From assembly GCA_013397935.1 (NCBI GenBank), contig VZRN01000634.1, positions 5,088,525 to 5,152,524 of the forward strand: a stretch of 64,000 nt of DNA. The letters are read 5' to 3'. Source of the stretch: Dasyornis broadbenti. Lineage: Eukaryota; Chordata; Aves; Passeriformes; Dasyornithidae. Below the pieces are notes generated by a model, which saw only the letters and a program-made list of their open reading frames with translations, did no database searches and had not been told where the DNA came from. The translations under genes and the position numbers were made by a program. Below, piece by piece: positions 15,001-27,769 of this stretch; the stretch's first letter is position 1; every line of letters starts with the position of its first letter.

Positions 15001-16326
15001 ACAAAAGAGATTAAAGATCCTACATTCAGCAAGTACAAGATCAGTCCCAAAAACACGGTAACAAGTAATTCTTTCAGTCACAGGATTCGGTAAATATGTC
15101 CCACCTTTGACAAGAAGGGCTCAGATCCTAGAAACATTTTAAAGTTCTTTGCCCTTATTCTGGCAAACAGTCCCTGGCATGAAAGCGAGGTTCACCTCAG
15201 CAAAGCCAAAACAGAGACTTTACAGCCCAGATTTCAACACCTTTTTAATATTGATCCTGACAAACAGCCCTTACAAAAGGCCAATTCCAGCCTATAAGCA
15301 GTGAAATAAACAAGACAATTCTTTAAATCATCTCCCAAGGCTCATTTGAAATATTTTCTGCAAAATTACTAAGGTAGGTAGAGACTAGTCTCTCCCTCTA
15401 AGGCCACTGCCGTACAATAAGACATGATTCTTTAATTCAGTGGGTTTTGCTGTACTCCTCAGTCCTACCAAAGTTGATTTTCCCTGACTTGAAAACCAAT
15501 GCACAAACAGAGGCTGCGTGTGCAGCCACAGCCCCAGCGTGAGAATAATTCCCCATCCACAGAGCTGGTCCCTTCTGGAGGCTTTCTGAGTATAATGCTA
15601 TTGCCACACATTGATATATTGGTGAGAGAAAGGCAAATATAACAATGCTAAAGCTTCAACTCATTTGAATAAACTGTGACTTTCTATTACATATATTGTT
15701 TCCTTTATCAAATTGGAACTACTGGAGCAAGAATACCAAGAATGCCAACATAAATCTAGATCTGTTACAGCCAGTTTCTCAATTTGTTCTCAGAAGCCTT
15801 AAAGACAAAAAGTGAAAGTTCTTCTGTGTGGAGGCAAGATTAGGAAAAGGAACACTCTTGATAGTTTTTTAAAATTATAATAAAAGCGTCACAGAGTAAA
15901 ATCAGGTTTAACACAATGATTGCACAAAATATTATCTTACCCTCTAAAGAAAAACAAAGATGACCATGAGTGGTTTAGTAAATACTAAGGAATAAAAGCC
16001 AACAAAAGCGGTGCATAGGCTATGTGGGAAACAGATCTTTATTACTCATGGCAGAGTACTTCACACTCTGTGCAATCTTTTCTAGAATTTAAAACCTTTC
16101 CACAAAGACCCATCCCAGTCTCTTTTATGATTTGCGTTCCACAGGTTCTGTCCAAGATAATGGATACCAGACAAAACCGACCCAAAAGTAATGGTGATCA
16201 ACAACTTCTCCAACATATCTGGCCCTACGTGGGGAGTAGTAGCAGAAACATAATAAACAAGTATTTAAATCTAACAGATGTTGAATCCAGACATACGTAA
16301 CTTGAAAAGAAAATTCTTAATGAGGT

Positions 16327-16358
16327 AAAAAAAGAAAAAGAAGAAAAAAGAGAAAAAG
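16327..16358. repeat. Purine-rich A/G low-complexity tract
   Basis: This is a run of A interrupted by single G, without a fixed unit. Confidence 0.85.
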
Positions 16359-16699
16359 CCTTACTTCAGCCTGTAATCAATCTGGACACAATGATATTCT
16401 ATTTATAGCAATACTTTTAACATGTTCTAGTCTTATATTATTTATTAGTATCATTCCTATTACAATGAAATATTAATGTTGAGAAAGTGGTTACTCTATT
16501 AAGGAGCTATCCTATGTTTAGATTTTAATATTGATCTCTACTACTTGAAAATAATTAATCATTCTGTAAGAATCTGCATTTGCCTGTCTGTGTTACAATA
16601 TGATCAGAAGTTTAGCATCTTCCCCACAATAATGCCAAGATTAAATTTATATTTTGACCTATTCCTAAAGGCAATTTAGTTATTCCAACAGAAGGGGGA

Positions 16700-17090
16700 A
16701 AAGGGGATACCGCCACTTTAAAAGCTTCAATCTCTTTGACATTGCTGGCAGTGTATGGGAACATTAATGCATCTGTCATGATAACAAGCTAAGAATAACA
16801 TCTAGACATCAAACCGAGCAGAGAATCCATCTGAAGTGATTCATTCAGATCTGTCTCATTGATTTATTAAACACAGGGCAACATCTGCAGCCTCACAGAG
16901 CCGCTTGGCGAAATTAATGCAAGATCAATTCAAATGGAAAAAAGTGCAAAAGAGATAAATCAAAACACAATTTGCATGCAGTTCCACAATCAGGCTTATT
17001 GGGTGCAAATGCTCAATTTTCCTCCCAAAGCAAATGAGTTTAAATGTTGTTTTATCTTTGTAGAATTGTGTGATTTGAAGTGACAGTGAA
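16700..17090. promoter_or_regulatory. Candidate conserved non-coding element / enhancer
   Basis: This segment has the non-repetitive, balanced composition of deeply conserved elements. It carries many TAAT/ATTA cores, TGATTTATTAAAC and TGATTCATTCA type motifs, an octamer ATTTGCAT at 16970-16977 and GAAATTAATGCAAGATCAAT. It lies about 4 kb from the CpG island, on the side expected for DACH2 intron 1. Regulatory function is inference. Confidence 0.4.
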
Positions 17091-19210
17091 GAGTTCTGCA
17101 GGTTGAAATGGTGAAAAGAAAAAAAGGAGAAGAAATGCTTGCAAAGACCTTTTGAATATGCAACAAGAATATCATTAATACCTAATTGTTTAGCTTTTTT
17201 GTCTTTGCTACAAAAACACAGTATTTTTCAGTTGTAGAAGTCTCAGTAGAAAATTACATATGTATTATGCATATACACATGCAGGAATCATACAAATACT
17301 CCATTTTGGAGGAAAAGCATGTTATACTTCAAATGGGGAGCTCTAGTGTTATGAAGAAAGAAGGGAATTTTAATCAAGGGTTCTCCAGATTAGATATGCC
17401 TCTGATGAAAATATTCAAGTATTTTAGGAGTTTTGAACAGGCACAGACTTTTAAGATATCCAAAAAGAAAGAGGGATTTTTCCAAAAGCATAAATACACT
17501 GCTCAGAAAGTGGGGAAAATTCTTTTCTCCATCTCAAGCAGAATCCACTTCGCCACTGATCTCTCTCCAGAGTGTTTGAAGTGAACCTCTTCTGCAAGGA
17601 GGAGAACTGAAAACCTGCTCTTTCTTTATTTAAAAATGCTAACACCTCCAAAATTCATAGATGTGGCCAAGCCTGAATGCAGGCTAAATATCCACTTAAG
17701 AGAAAGAAGTTTATGGACAATCAGATGTCCACATTTCCCATCAATAGACAGGAAGCTGTGTGCAGTGCTACATGGCTGGATTGCTTTAATTATAATCTTG
17801 ACATCAGTCTCCTAATAAAAGACAGTACTGCTGACTATAGGGTAGCTTTTAATAGTCAACATGACTAGACCCTCATTATCTCATAAAATTAAATGTCTGC
17901 ATTTGCTGCTTAAATTCATTTCTAAAGCCTTTTATTGTTTGTGAATAGCCTAAGCAATACAAAATATTAGCTTAACCGGTTACTTTAAATCATAAAAAAT
18001 ATGCCATTAAGTGAAATGCTCTTTTATTCTGACTATTCACTGAGTAATCCAGACCAACACCATGCTCTTTCAGTGGCCAGCAGCATCCATCAAGTTCAGA
18101 ATCCCGTAGAAGAGGTTGTGATCATACTCATATAATCCTATTTTTCAGGATTGACGTATTTACTATCATATGTAAATTCTTACTACAGTTTTAAATTTCA
18201 TTTTAAAAATACATCCTCATTATAGTTTTTTAAAGTAAATATTATGCTCTACTACTAAATTTAACCATGCCTCCATAATTTAAGTCATCTTCTAAGGCAT
18301 GGCCCATCAGGAGCTAGATTTTGTCAGCATGTTGTACTCACTTGAAGGTGGGACCTGCAATGAAATGAGCAGTTAGTTTCATTTCACAAACTTTGCTTGC
18401 AAATTACAGTGCATGGTGCTGGCTAACAACAAACATTTTAGGAACGTTCTGTAAACGTGTTAATGAAAATTTAAACAGTACATGTGAATGCACTACAAAA
18501 ATACACAGGTCAAAGCTGCTGGATGCAGTGACTCCTGTTACAGAACACCAACACAAAAAAAAAACTTTCGCCCATGGATGTATTTCTTTGAAGCTCCTAC
18601 AAGCTCTGCAGACAAACTCAAGTAAAAAATGCAACAGAGTAAGCAGGAGAATTAGAATTTATACTTTTTTTTCAGTTATACATAATTGATGGCTTGCATT
18701 CCAATTAAAAATATTAGTAAAAGTGCACACGAACATAAGAGATGCTGATTTTTTCAAGTCAACTACCAGTGAAAATAATGATACTCAGCGTTTCTTACTG
18801 CTTTTTCTGGCAGCTCTTGAGCTTACTGCAGCATTTCTACAGTATTCAAGTACAGATATAAATCCCTATCAATTAAAAAAAATATTTATTAGAAAAGCAA
18901 TGCACAGTGTTCCAAGTTGAGAGCGGTATTTCTAAAAAAATCACATTTTTTCAAGCCTTTACTTTCCAGGGACAGAACTAAATACTGCATTTGATTTGTT
19001 TGATAATGTGCACTGCAGTGCTTCCCATGTCACTTCGCAGCAAACAAAAATAATTACATTGCTCATGTATTTAACTATTTTTACCCAACATTCTCTCCAG
19101 TAAGTATGGACTGTTCAAAGGAAATAATAATCTGTAAATAAAATGAGGTATTAAGCATTTAATTAGCATGACAGAATACAATTAACATTAAGTCACAATC
19201 CTTGAGTAAA

Positions 19211-19255
19211 GTTTCAGGTGTGCTGATAACACTCCTCATGCATTACACCTGAAAC
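19211..19255. repeat. Perfect 11-bp inverted repeat with E-box/T-box cores
   Basis: GTTTCAGGTGT (19211-19221) is followed after 23 bases by its exact reverse complement ACACCTGAAAC (19245-19255). Each arm contains CAGGTG/CACCTG, the E-box bound by ZEB/SNAI and some bHLH factors, overlapping an AGGTGT T-box-type half site. Confidence 0.8.
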
Positions 19256-20619
19256 CGTGAATGCAAAACATCGATGCAAGCAGGTTCTTCCAACCAGCGG
19301 CATTTTCACGAGGCACAAACAAATGAAATGTAGAGGGATTTGCTATTGTTGGACAGGTTCAAATACAACGTTTTCATAGTAGGGTGGGGAGAGCTTGTGC
19401 TTAAGCGCATTCAACACGTGTGTCTCTCAGCTGAGAGCTCTGCCTCGGCTCACACGCATTCCTGCCCCACAAGAGTCCCCTCGCTCTGCTCTGCCTCATC
19501 TCCAGCCTTTCACCAGGGCTCCGCTCCACTGCCTGCTCCTTTCAGCCCCTTTCGGAGCATCACCTGGCTCCTCACCTACAGCTTCCCTGACCGCCCTTCC
19601 CACTGCTCCCTGCATTACCTGTTCCCTCATCCTATCATGCCCATCAGTCTTTGTCACAGAAAAGAGGGGGAAAAAAAAAGTTGTGAAATTCAAGTTTTAA
19701 ACAGTTAACACTTCAGCATTTTGAGATCTTAAATCACTGGTTGTAAGAGAGCAGAAATCATTAGATTGCATCTACAGGCTGCATGATCAAATCAGATCCC
19801 GTATTTCCCCAAAGGAAAACTTCGGCATGCTCACAGAAATTAAGGATGTATTTCTTTAACAGTCAGCTTTCATGCTAGTCGAGTCTCAGAAACATTTCAG
19901 AAAAGCACTGACATGTTAAATGTGTCCCTTAGTTACCTAATGTATTTGAATAAAATTAATGTTAAGTCTCAGACCTTACTTCCAAACTCATCACTTTAAT
20001 AAAGCAGGAGGTGTGATGTCATCGAGGTGCCTGACATTGAAATAGGCAGCGGGAGAAGGCGTTACAGAAACAGAACAAGAGCAAGAAGAAAAGCACATAG
20101 TTCTTATTAACAGACTTAGGAATTAAGGGCATCTCTAAAACGTCACCTGTAACATGAAATTATTTGAAACAAAGCAAATGCTGCATTCAAGAATGACGCC
20201 TGGTCTGCTCCTGCTTCAGCAGCGAGCGCAGGATCAGGCCCCGAACTGGCACGAAATTAAATAAGCTGTTATTAAAAAATAAAAACCACGTTCAGTGCTA
20301 AGCACGTCGAACTAGTGACACAAAGCTCAAAGTTACTGCACATTTTCACACTGCAGGTCGCATATCGCACCAACGCTCGCTGAAACGACTGTAAAGAAAG
20401 TTTGCTGCCACAGAAAGCAGCAGCACGCTGACATGGAAATGTTTCTGAAGACGTCCCTCACCAACTGCTGAAGCAGAGAATGTCATCTCCGAAGTCCTGC
20501 CTTACACCCTGCCCCACGGCACCAGTGTTCCTGCCGAGCCCCGTGAGGGTTTTGTGTTTATTTAGATCATTATCATTTCTAAAGGCAGCAGCCATGAGGT
20601 CACAAACCAGGATTATAAC

Positions 20620-22280
20620 CCTAAGTATGCAGGACCCAGCAGGGATGCGGGGGCTCGGTGACCGGAGCCGGGCAGGGCAGGGGCTGCGGCCGCTGCGGAG
20701 TTGCGAGAGCGGAGCCGCTGCGGGGGCACCGGGACCCGCAGTCCCTGCCCGGGCACCCGTCTGGCACCGCCCGCGGGAGCGCCGGGGCCGGAGCACAAAC
20801 GCGGGTTCCAGCGGGACAAAAATAACGGAGAAAACTTTTGGTTTGTTGGGATTTTTTAAGGGGTATTTTCGGGAACTATCGGCTTTCCCCGTCTGGAGAA
20901 AAGTTTGGAGCCCGGAGCGCGGAGCCGGCGGTCCCGGCCATGGCGGGGCTGATGGAAGCAGGGAAAGTTTTCCATGCCGGCACCGCCGCACCCCAGCCCC
21001 GTTCCCCCCTCGGCCCCTCGGTGCCCCCCACGCCCNNNNNNNNNNNNNNNNNNNNNNNNNNNNNNNNNNNNNNNNNNNNNNNNNNNNNNNNNNNNNNNNN
21101 NNNNNNNNNNNNNNNNNNNNNNNNNNNNNNNNNNNNNNNNNNNNNNNNNNNNNNNNNNNNNNNNNNNNNNNNNNNNNNNNNNNNNNNNNNNNNNNNNNNN
21201 NNNNNNNNNNNNNNNNNNNNNNNNNNNNNNNNNNNNNNNNNNNNNNNNNNNNNNNNNNNNNNNNNNNNNNNNNNNNNNNNNNNNNNNNNNNNNNNNNNNN
21301 NNNNNNNNNNNNNNNNNNNNNNNNNNNNNNNNNNNNNNNNNNNNNNNNNNNNNNNNNNNNNNNNNNNNNNNNNNNNNNNNNNNNNNNNNNNNNNNNNNNN
21401 NNNNNNNNNNNNNNNNNNNNNNNNNNNNNNNNNNNNNNNNNNNNNNNNNNNNNNNNNNNNNNNNNNNNNNNNNNNNNNNNNNNNNNNNNNNNNNNNNNNN
21501 NNNNNNNNNNNNNNNNNNNNNNNNNNNNNNNNNNNNNNNNNNNNNNNNNNNNNNNNNNNNNNNNNNNNNNNNNNNNNNNNNNNNNNNNNNNNNNNNNNNN
21601 NNNNNNNNNNNNNNNNNNNNNNNNNNNNNNNNNNNNNNNNNNNNNNNNNNNNNNNNNNNNNNNNNNNNNNNNNNNNNNNNNNNNNNNNNNNNNNNNNNNN
21701 NNNNNNNNNNNNNNNNNNNNNNNNNNNNNNNNNAACGCCGCCGCCAGTGGCTGCGGGCGCGGGCGGGGCGGGGCAGCGCCGGCCGCGCACCTGGGGCGGG
21801 GGGCGTGAGGGGAGCGCGCCTTGCGCCCCGCAACTCGGGGCAAAGTTTCAGGGGGCGAGCCGGGGGCTGCGAGGGGCTCCCGCTGCACGGGCTGCGAAAA
21901 GCTCCCGTTCCCCGAGCTGTAATGGGGTCCCGCTCCCCAGGCTGTGATGGGGTCTCAGTGCCCGGGCCAGGAGCGGCTCCCGTGGGCTCTGCCCCGCGGT
22001 CTGAGGGAAGGGAGCGGAGGGGACGCAGCGCTGGGGCCGACCCCATCCCTTCCTCAGGGAGTTAGAGCGGTCGCTGCGCCCTGGCACGATTCGGAGGGAT
22101 AAAACACCTGTGCCCCGCCACAGCTGAAGGGAATGGGGACAGGGGGTGGCGGTGCGAGGCTCCGTTCGGTGCATGAGACAAACACGGACCGGGAACGCTC
22201 CCAGGGTGCTCGGGGCCGCGGACACGCGGTGGCACCGGCACAGCACAGGGGTGCGGGTCCGCAGCCACTGAGTCAGGCCT
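20620..22280. promoter_or_regulatory. Large CpG island with assembly gap; candidate DACH2 first-exon/promoter region
   Basis: Both flanks of the gap are very rich in C, G and CpG, in strong contrast to the AT-rich surroundings. An island this size usually marks a developmental gene promoter. In human, DACH2 lies head-to-head with CHM, and CHM here points right from 38.85 kb, so a leftward DACH2 start at this place would fit conserved synteny. The gap of 698 bases could contain the first coding exon, but the visible flanks contain no recognisable DACH2 protein. Assignment to DACH2 is inference; the island itself is clear. Confidence 0.7.
21036..21733. other. Assembly gap (698 N)
   Basis: All bases are N. 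Flanking sequence is extremely GC-rich with G-runs, which commonly causes dropout in short-read assemblies. Any open frame that crosses it is meaningless. Confidence 1.
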
Positions 22281-22782
22281 AGAGCAAGCTGAGCCCCTCC
22301 AGAGAGGGGCGGAGGGAGGTGTGAGAGATGTACAAGTTTGTGGTCACTCGCACCACACAAACCCCGTTCTCGGGAGGTCTGGCACTCAATTGCTTGAAAT
22401 CCCCAGCCTCGATGCGGCATCAGTTGTGGTTTAGGTCCGATGGGCTTGGTCCTCTCCTCACGCAGCCTCCAGAAGCACCATGTGGTACCTCGGCGGGCGA
22501 ACATCCCGGCAGCCCGGGGAGCCGGGGGCATCCTGTGCCTCCTCCACCCGATCCAGGGCGGTTGACACAAGAACTGGCGGGCCTTGAGTGTCCCTTGTCC
22601 CTGAACAACAGTGGAGACAAAGAGTGATCAGACACCCAGCAGAACCAGGGCACACTGGCTACATTGGTTATTTGCTTCTTACCCTCTCCCAGTGTTGTAT
22701 CACACTTCTTTTCCCATCCTCTTCCCATTCTTTCTGTGTTTCAACATCCTTCTTTCCTGTTTGTTGTTACCGGTTTTCATTC

Positions 22783-22876
22783 TTTATCATTCCTTCTTTC
22801 CTAGTCCTTTAACTTTTTCACTTCCCTCATTTTTTTTCTTGGTGTTTTTGTTTGTTTGTTTTGTTTTTGTTTTTAG
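22783..22876. repeat. T-rich / TTTG low-complexity tract
   Basis: A pyrimidine-rich stretch ends in runs of T separated by single G, including TTTG units. Confidence 0.85.
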
Positions 22877-25379
22877 CTTCCTCCTAAGGCATCCAATAAA
22901 CAAAGCAAGCAGAAGAGAATAAACAACTTTTCAAGTGGATACCATGCAATACCAACAAAGCATTTCAGCTCTTTCCATGATTGCAGTGCCTGTGCATGCC
23001 ATCTCCTCTTCCCTTTTGTTAGGCTTGCTTATTTAGGCACCTTCTCTGCAAAGTTTAATGGTTTTGCATTATGAGTAATCTCATTTTAGATGAGGGAAGA
23101 TGACTGTGTGCTAACTAAATTGCTATATTTATGAACATAAATGATCTTCAGTTACACTCTGGAGGAGCCTCCCCTTCTCCCCATTGATGTTATGTGTTCT
23201 AAGAAGCGTGGCCACTGGTTTTAGGTCTTTAACCTCACTGCCTGAAACTAAGACAGAATTTTCACATCCTTAGTTTAAATTAATACCTTCCAGTAAGAAT
23301 TCTCGTATTTCCTGAACTAGTTCATGCATCTGTTTAGGCTCAAACCTTAGACTGGAAGCTCTGTGGGGCAGGGGCTACTTACTTTGGCAAAGTGTTCAGT
23401 ACTATCAAGCCCTGAACTCACCTGAGACGTCCATGTACTGGAAAATACAGAAATAACAAATAACTGACCTCAGATAGAAACTTTTGGGTGTTAATTTTCT
23501 GAGCATAATTGCCATTAGAAGATTGAATAAATCAGATTCAAACACTGCCCTTTTAAAGACTTTTTTCCCCTTTGAGATTAATGCAGCAATCAAAGTCCAC
23601 TCTGAGAATTCTTTTTCCTTTTTGACTTTAATGTCTTCCATAAGCTAAACATATTTCTAAATAAGACTGAATTTTCGCAAGGCCAGAGGAAGCCTTGCGC
23701 ATCAACACCCAGCAAGTTGGAGTGGCATGAAGCAATATAAAATCATAAAGGCTGTAGTAAAAGCAGTACCCTTGAGAGGTGACTGTCCATGGAGAGAAGA
23801 ACTGCTCTGAAACTTAGAAAACGTTCAAGGTTTGAGAATTAATGCCAGGCAGCTGTCCAGTTCAACTAAGCAAACACAAATCAACTATATCCATGAATAT
23901 TATTATTTCTCTGTAATTTTGTTAAAGACAAGGCAAAGTTACTAAAGCCTAACAATCATACAGTAATGTCTTGTCAGTTATAAAGTATCCAGATGGTTTA
24001 TTTGAATGGAGTCCAGCAGTACGTAATCTGAATGTGTACAAACTACTAAGCCTCCCTATAGCTGAAATAAGTATTTCAGAATAGTACTTTAAAAGTAAAG
24101 TTTGAATATTTTTCTTCCTTTTGGACCAGTGTGCAAAACACTCTTTTCTTACAGTGGCAACTATAGAAACATTGGTGCATTGTGTATTAATCCTATATGA
24201 AAATTGACAGTGTTTGTATGGCAAGATGTCAAGCAAAGGTTCCATTTGTTTGTTTTTGTTTTATCATCCTTGCATATGCCCCACTGCAGTGAAATGGAAA
24301 AGAGCTCTTCCCTGATGCAGGAGAAGAGAGGAAAGCCCCAGTCATTCCACACAGCGCCAGTCAACAGCATTCTGGAAATTACTAATTGCCAGCTGGCATG
24401 AGCATGGCTCCTGCTCTCCATGGGATCCCAGAGAGAAAATGATGGGTGACACACCTGGTGAGGGGGAGACGCTGATAAAAACTAGTGACAGCTTTTTAGC
24501 TGAAGCAGTAGGATATTAACTAAAAATAATAATTTTGTTTAGAGAAGACTGAAAAACTCAGTAGTGAAATTTGTGCTTCGTGTCAGTTTCCTGTAGCCAA
24601 ACACGAGAGAGGACAATTTTTTAAAAAAAAATTAATTCCATAGATATCACAATGTAAAGATTCCTGGTGATTTTTTTTTTTTTAATATACATATTTTTTT
24701 TCTACAGACTTCACAGAGGTATGTTCAATGTGAGTAGATTATAGGAAAAAAATGCTACTTTTTAGTAAAGAACTTCGATTGTCCCTAAAATAAGTAGGAG
24801 GGCATAAATATGAACACAGACCTGCAAGGGTCAGAGGTAACTGCGGGTCCAAAAATGAAGGATAAAAAATAACTGGAAGATGCATTTGCAATGCACCCTA
24901 ATCATAATGCAATGAAACACCTTTCTTTTCTGAATTCCAACCCAGCTGGAGTTCAAGTGACAACAACCTCCCCATCCTTAACAATGAAATTTCTCAGGGC
25001 CCAATCAAAAGCTCTTAACCTGCCCCAGTGAGCTCTGAGCTTATATCCTGAGCATGCAAAGCACTGATGGTGCTAATTCTGAGTAACGGCTTGAAAAGGA
25101 AGAAAAAACAGTATTAGCTTTTTGCTGGGTTAGTGTTTAATGCCTTAGATTCCTCGGGAAAGAGTAACCACAATTGTATTAACAAATGTAGGCCACTGAT
25201 GTGAGAAAAAGAAGAGACTGAAATTAGTGTGTCATTCTTTGTGCCCACATTTTTCTAGACGCACTTGTACTTGACACTTGTATTCAGTTTAGTTCTGACA
25301 TTTCAGCTGAGGTTTTTTTTGGAATTGTGGATTAAAACTTCCCACCTAAACATCAAGGATTTTACATAAAACTGATGAA

Positions 25380-25640
25380 TCTAAATGTCTACGTATCAAT
25401 AGAAAAATGATCCTTTCTCTTAGGTGATTAAATGTATTGTATTAATGTGTGCATAACGCAGAATCAATAAATAATGAATTACCACTGATTGTAATTGAAT
25501 GTTTTCATAATTTTATTGTCAGCCATGATAAATAATCAGTACATTTATACTGCATTAAATTAATTAGTGTGTCATTTCTATTACATACATCAGCAGTGAA
25601 GTAATGCAGTGACATCTGTTTCTAATGTTTTAAAGATGTG
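25380..25640. promoter_or_regulatory. Candidate conserved non-coding element
   Basis: This is AT-rich but not simple repeat, with a high density of homeodomain-type cores (GTAATTGAAT, TTAATTAGTG, AATAATGAATTACC). The pattern resembles enhancers of transcription-factor genes. It is in the intergenic block to the right of the CpG island. Confidence 0.35.
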
Positions 25641-25932
25641 GTATCCCTTATTAAGTAAAAGGAAGAGTTATTAGAGGTATTTCCTGTGATTGGCAGTTAT
25701 ACAGGTACAGTCAAAGGGATCAAATAAAGGAACTTGCACTCTTGGCAAATGCTGCATTTCAGCCCTTAATGGCAGCAAGCAATAATGATTGGAGCAAATT
25801 TTGCTTCTTTAGGATTTCAGAAAATCCTTCCCACCCTTCTAGAGAAAGTGAGAGTAGATCCTTTCCCCTAATACAGTTGGGAAGATTCTAACATGCAAAA
25901 TAGTTAAAGCTCTACAGAAGAACCAGGCATCC

Positions 25933-25968
25933 ACATCCATTTCTACATCCATTTCTGCATCCATTTTT
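25933..25968. repeat. 12-bp minisatellite-like repeat, three units
   Basis: Two exact copies of ACATCCATTTCT are followed by one diverged copy (GCATCCATTTTT). Confidence 0.9.
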
Positions 25969-27743
25969 CTGCCTCAGTCTTCTGCACATACAAAGGAATT
26001 AAGTGTTCATTAAAAAGTCTCAGATTAAGTCTTTTTTGGCTGTGACATTCTTACGTGGAAGTATCTGGTCTGTAATCTTTCTTGGAAGTCATATTAATGT
26101 GACATATCTCAGCACTGTGCTGCTGTTCCTCATGTTACTTGCAACAGAAATAAGAAACTGAGGAGATGTCGCAAACATGGGAATCCAAAAGTGGAAGAGT
26201 AGAATAAGAGAAACAGAATAAATGGAAGGGAACATCCAGCAAATAAGCATGAAATAAAATGTGCCAGAAGGAGGGCCGGTTTCTGAATGACTCCGGGTAT
26301 TATAAATGGGGTGACCACCTGGGAGCAGGGCAATACGAGTAAAACCCACTGAGCAACAGTCACAGACAACAAAAGAAGTCTGGGATTCTGGATTAATGCT
26401 GTCCTTTCCAAGGCACGCACGGTCATCCTTAACTTTTCTGTACCATTACCCCATCTTTAAAAAGAAAAATGGAAAGCCTAATGGTAGAGCTCACCTGACT
26501 AGAGTTCTTCATCCATGAAGCAGCTTTTCATTTTAATCTTAAATTTTTTATACTAACAATGGGCATCATGACATTTAAGCAAAATGAAAACAGTTCAGAC
26601 ATTTTATTCTTTCCAGTGCAAGTTTCATAAATTGCTTCTGACTGATCACTGACTACTTTGCACAGATTTGGGAGGGTGGTCTCTGGAACAACCGTGTGCA
26701 CACAGCAGTTTGTCCCCATGGCTTGCCCTGGGCACAGGGAACGTGGCTGGCTTGGGAGGGCGTGTGTGGGCAGGGCTGGTGGCTGCTCACTGGCAGAGGC
26801 TGCACATTTAACACCATGCGTGCTCTAACTTCGCTCCAGCCCGGGCTGAGCCTGCACCTCCAGGCTCCCTCCATGCACTGAGTGTGACTTGGGGCCTCCT
26901 CTTGGGACAGCCCTCGACAGACACAGCCCTTGAGAGAAGTTCTGCAGTTCACAGAACCTGCCCCAAGCTCACAGCTCAAGCTTTACATGAGGCATGAAGG
27001 ATGTGACCATTTACTACAGAGCCTGAGATAACTAAAGCACAAACATACTCTCTCAAGCAAGGTCCCATCTACTTTTCCTATTCATCAAAATGTCACTGTG
27101 TTATCACTGGAGAGATGTGACCTGCCATGTTTGGCACTATCGCTTTCTGTCTAACAGATGTGTAAATACCTTTCCTGAAAGCCAGCAGTACGTTTGTTAT
27201 ACAAAAATGTGAGGGGTTCTTTTAAGCTTGTTCCAATGAAATACATGAATACAAGATGCAGTTATTGCTAATGATCCCCCACTCTAACTTGGATTTTGAC
27301 TGAGGAGAGAGGGCAGCAAAATTGCACAGCCAGGACCTCAGTGGAACAAGGCTGTTTTACACGAGATACAATCATCATTAAGGTTCAATATTGTTTGCAT
27401 CTTTTCATCTTCAGGAAGAAAAATTAATACTATTAGATGTGTATTGAAGTTAAAACACACTTTATAGCAAAGCGCTGTGGACACAATTCCATGTACTCCA
27501 ATATATTCAGAAAGTCATTATACCCAAACGCTCATTACTATTCCCAGAGGAGCAAGATTGACCTCATCTCTCACTCTCCACATTTGCAGGTCAGTTAAAG
27601 AAAGCAAAAGTTTTTCTGCACTGTCTGTTTCAGCATCTCAGCCCTAATCTGAAGGCACCACCATCTAGTGGGATAAGAAGGTATTTAATTTTCTTTACAT
27701 TTTTTTGGTATTTTTAAACATGGACACCACATTCTACTTCAAG

Positions 27744-27769
27744 TAACAAACAAACAAACAAAAAAAAAA
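27744..27769. repeat. CAAA microsatellite plus poly-A
   Basis: Several CAAA units run into a poly-A tract. Confidence 0.9.

Larger units (their letters stand above)
12085..20619. other. Non-coding AT-rich DNA, possibly DACH2 intron 1
   Basis: No supportable exon. It contains a purine-rich low-complexity tract (16327-16358), an enhancer-like segment (16.70-17.09 kb) and an 11-bp inverted repeat (19211-19255). A 132-codon open frame at 17186-17584 has no recognised family. Confidence 0.6.

Noticed and set aside
17186..17584. 132-codon open frame, + strand
   Set aside because: It is AT-rich with no recognised family and no splice or promoter context; it remains possible by chance in a 64-kb window.
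1..20457. Search for DACH2 exon 2 or later exons on the - strand
   Set aside because: No peptide matching the conserved Dachshund domains was seen in any frame. If DACH2 starts near 21 kb, its second exon must lie further left.
20458..22046. Very long open frames on both strands across the CpG island
   Set aside because: Most of their length is the N gap translated as X; the visible parts are GC-rich, differ in every frame and show no known protein.
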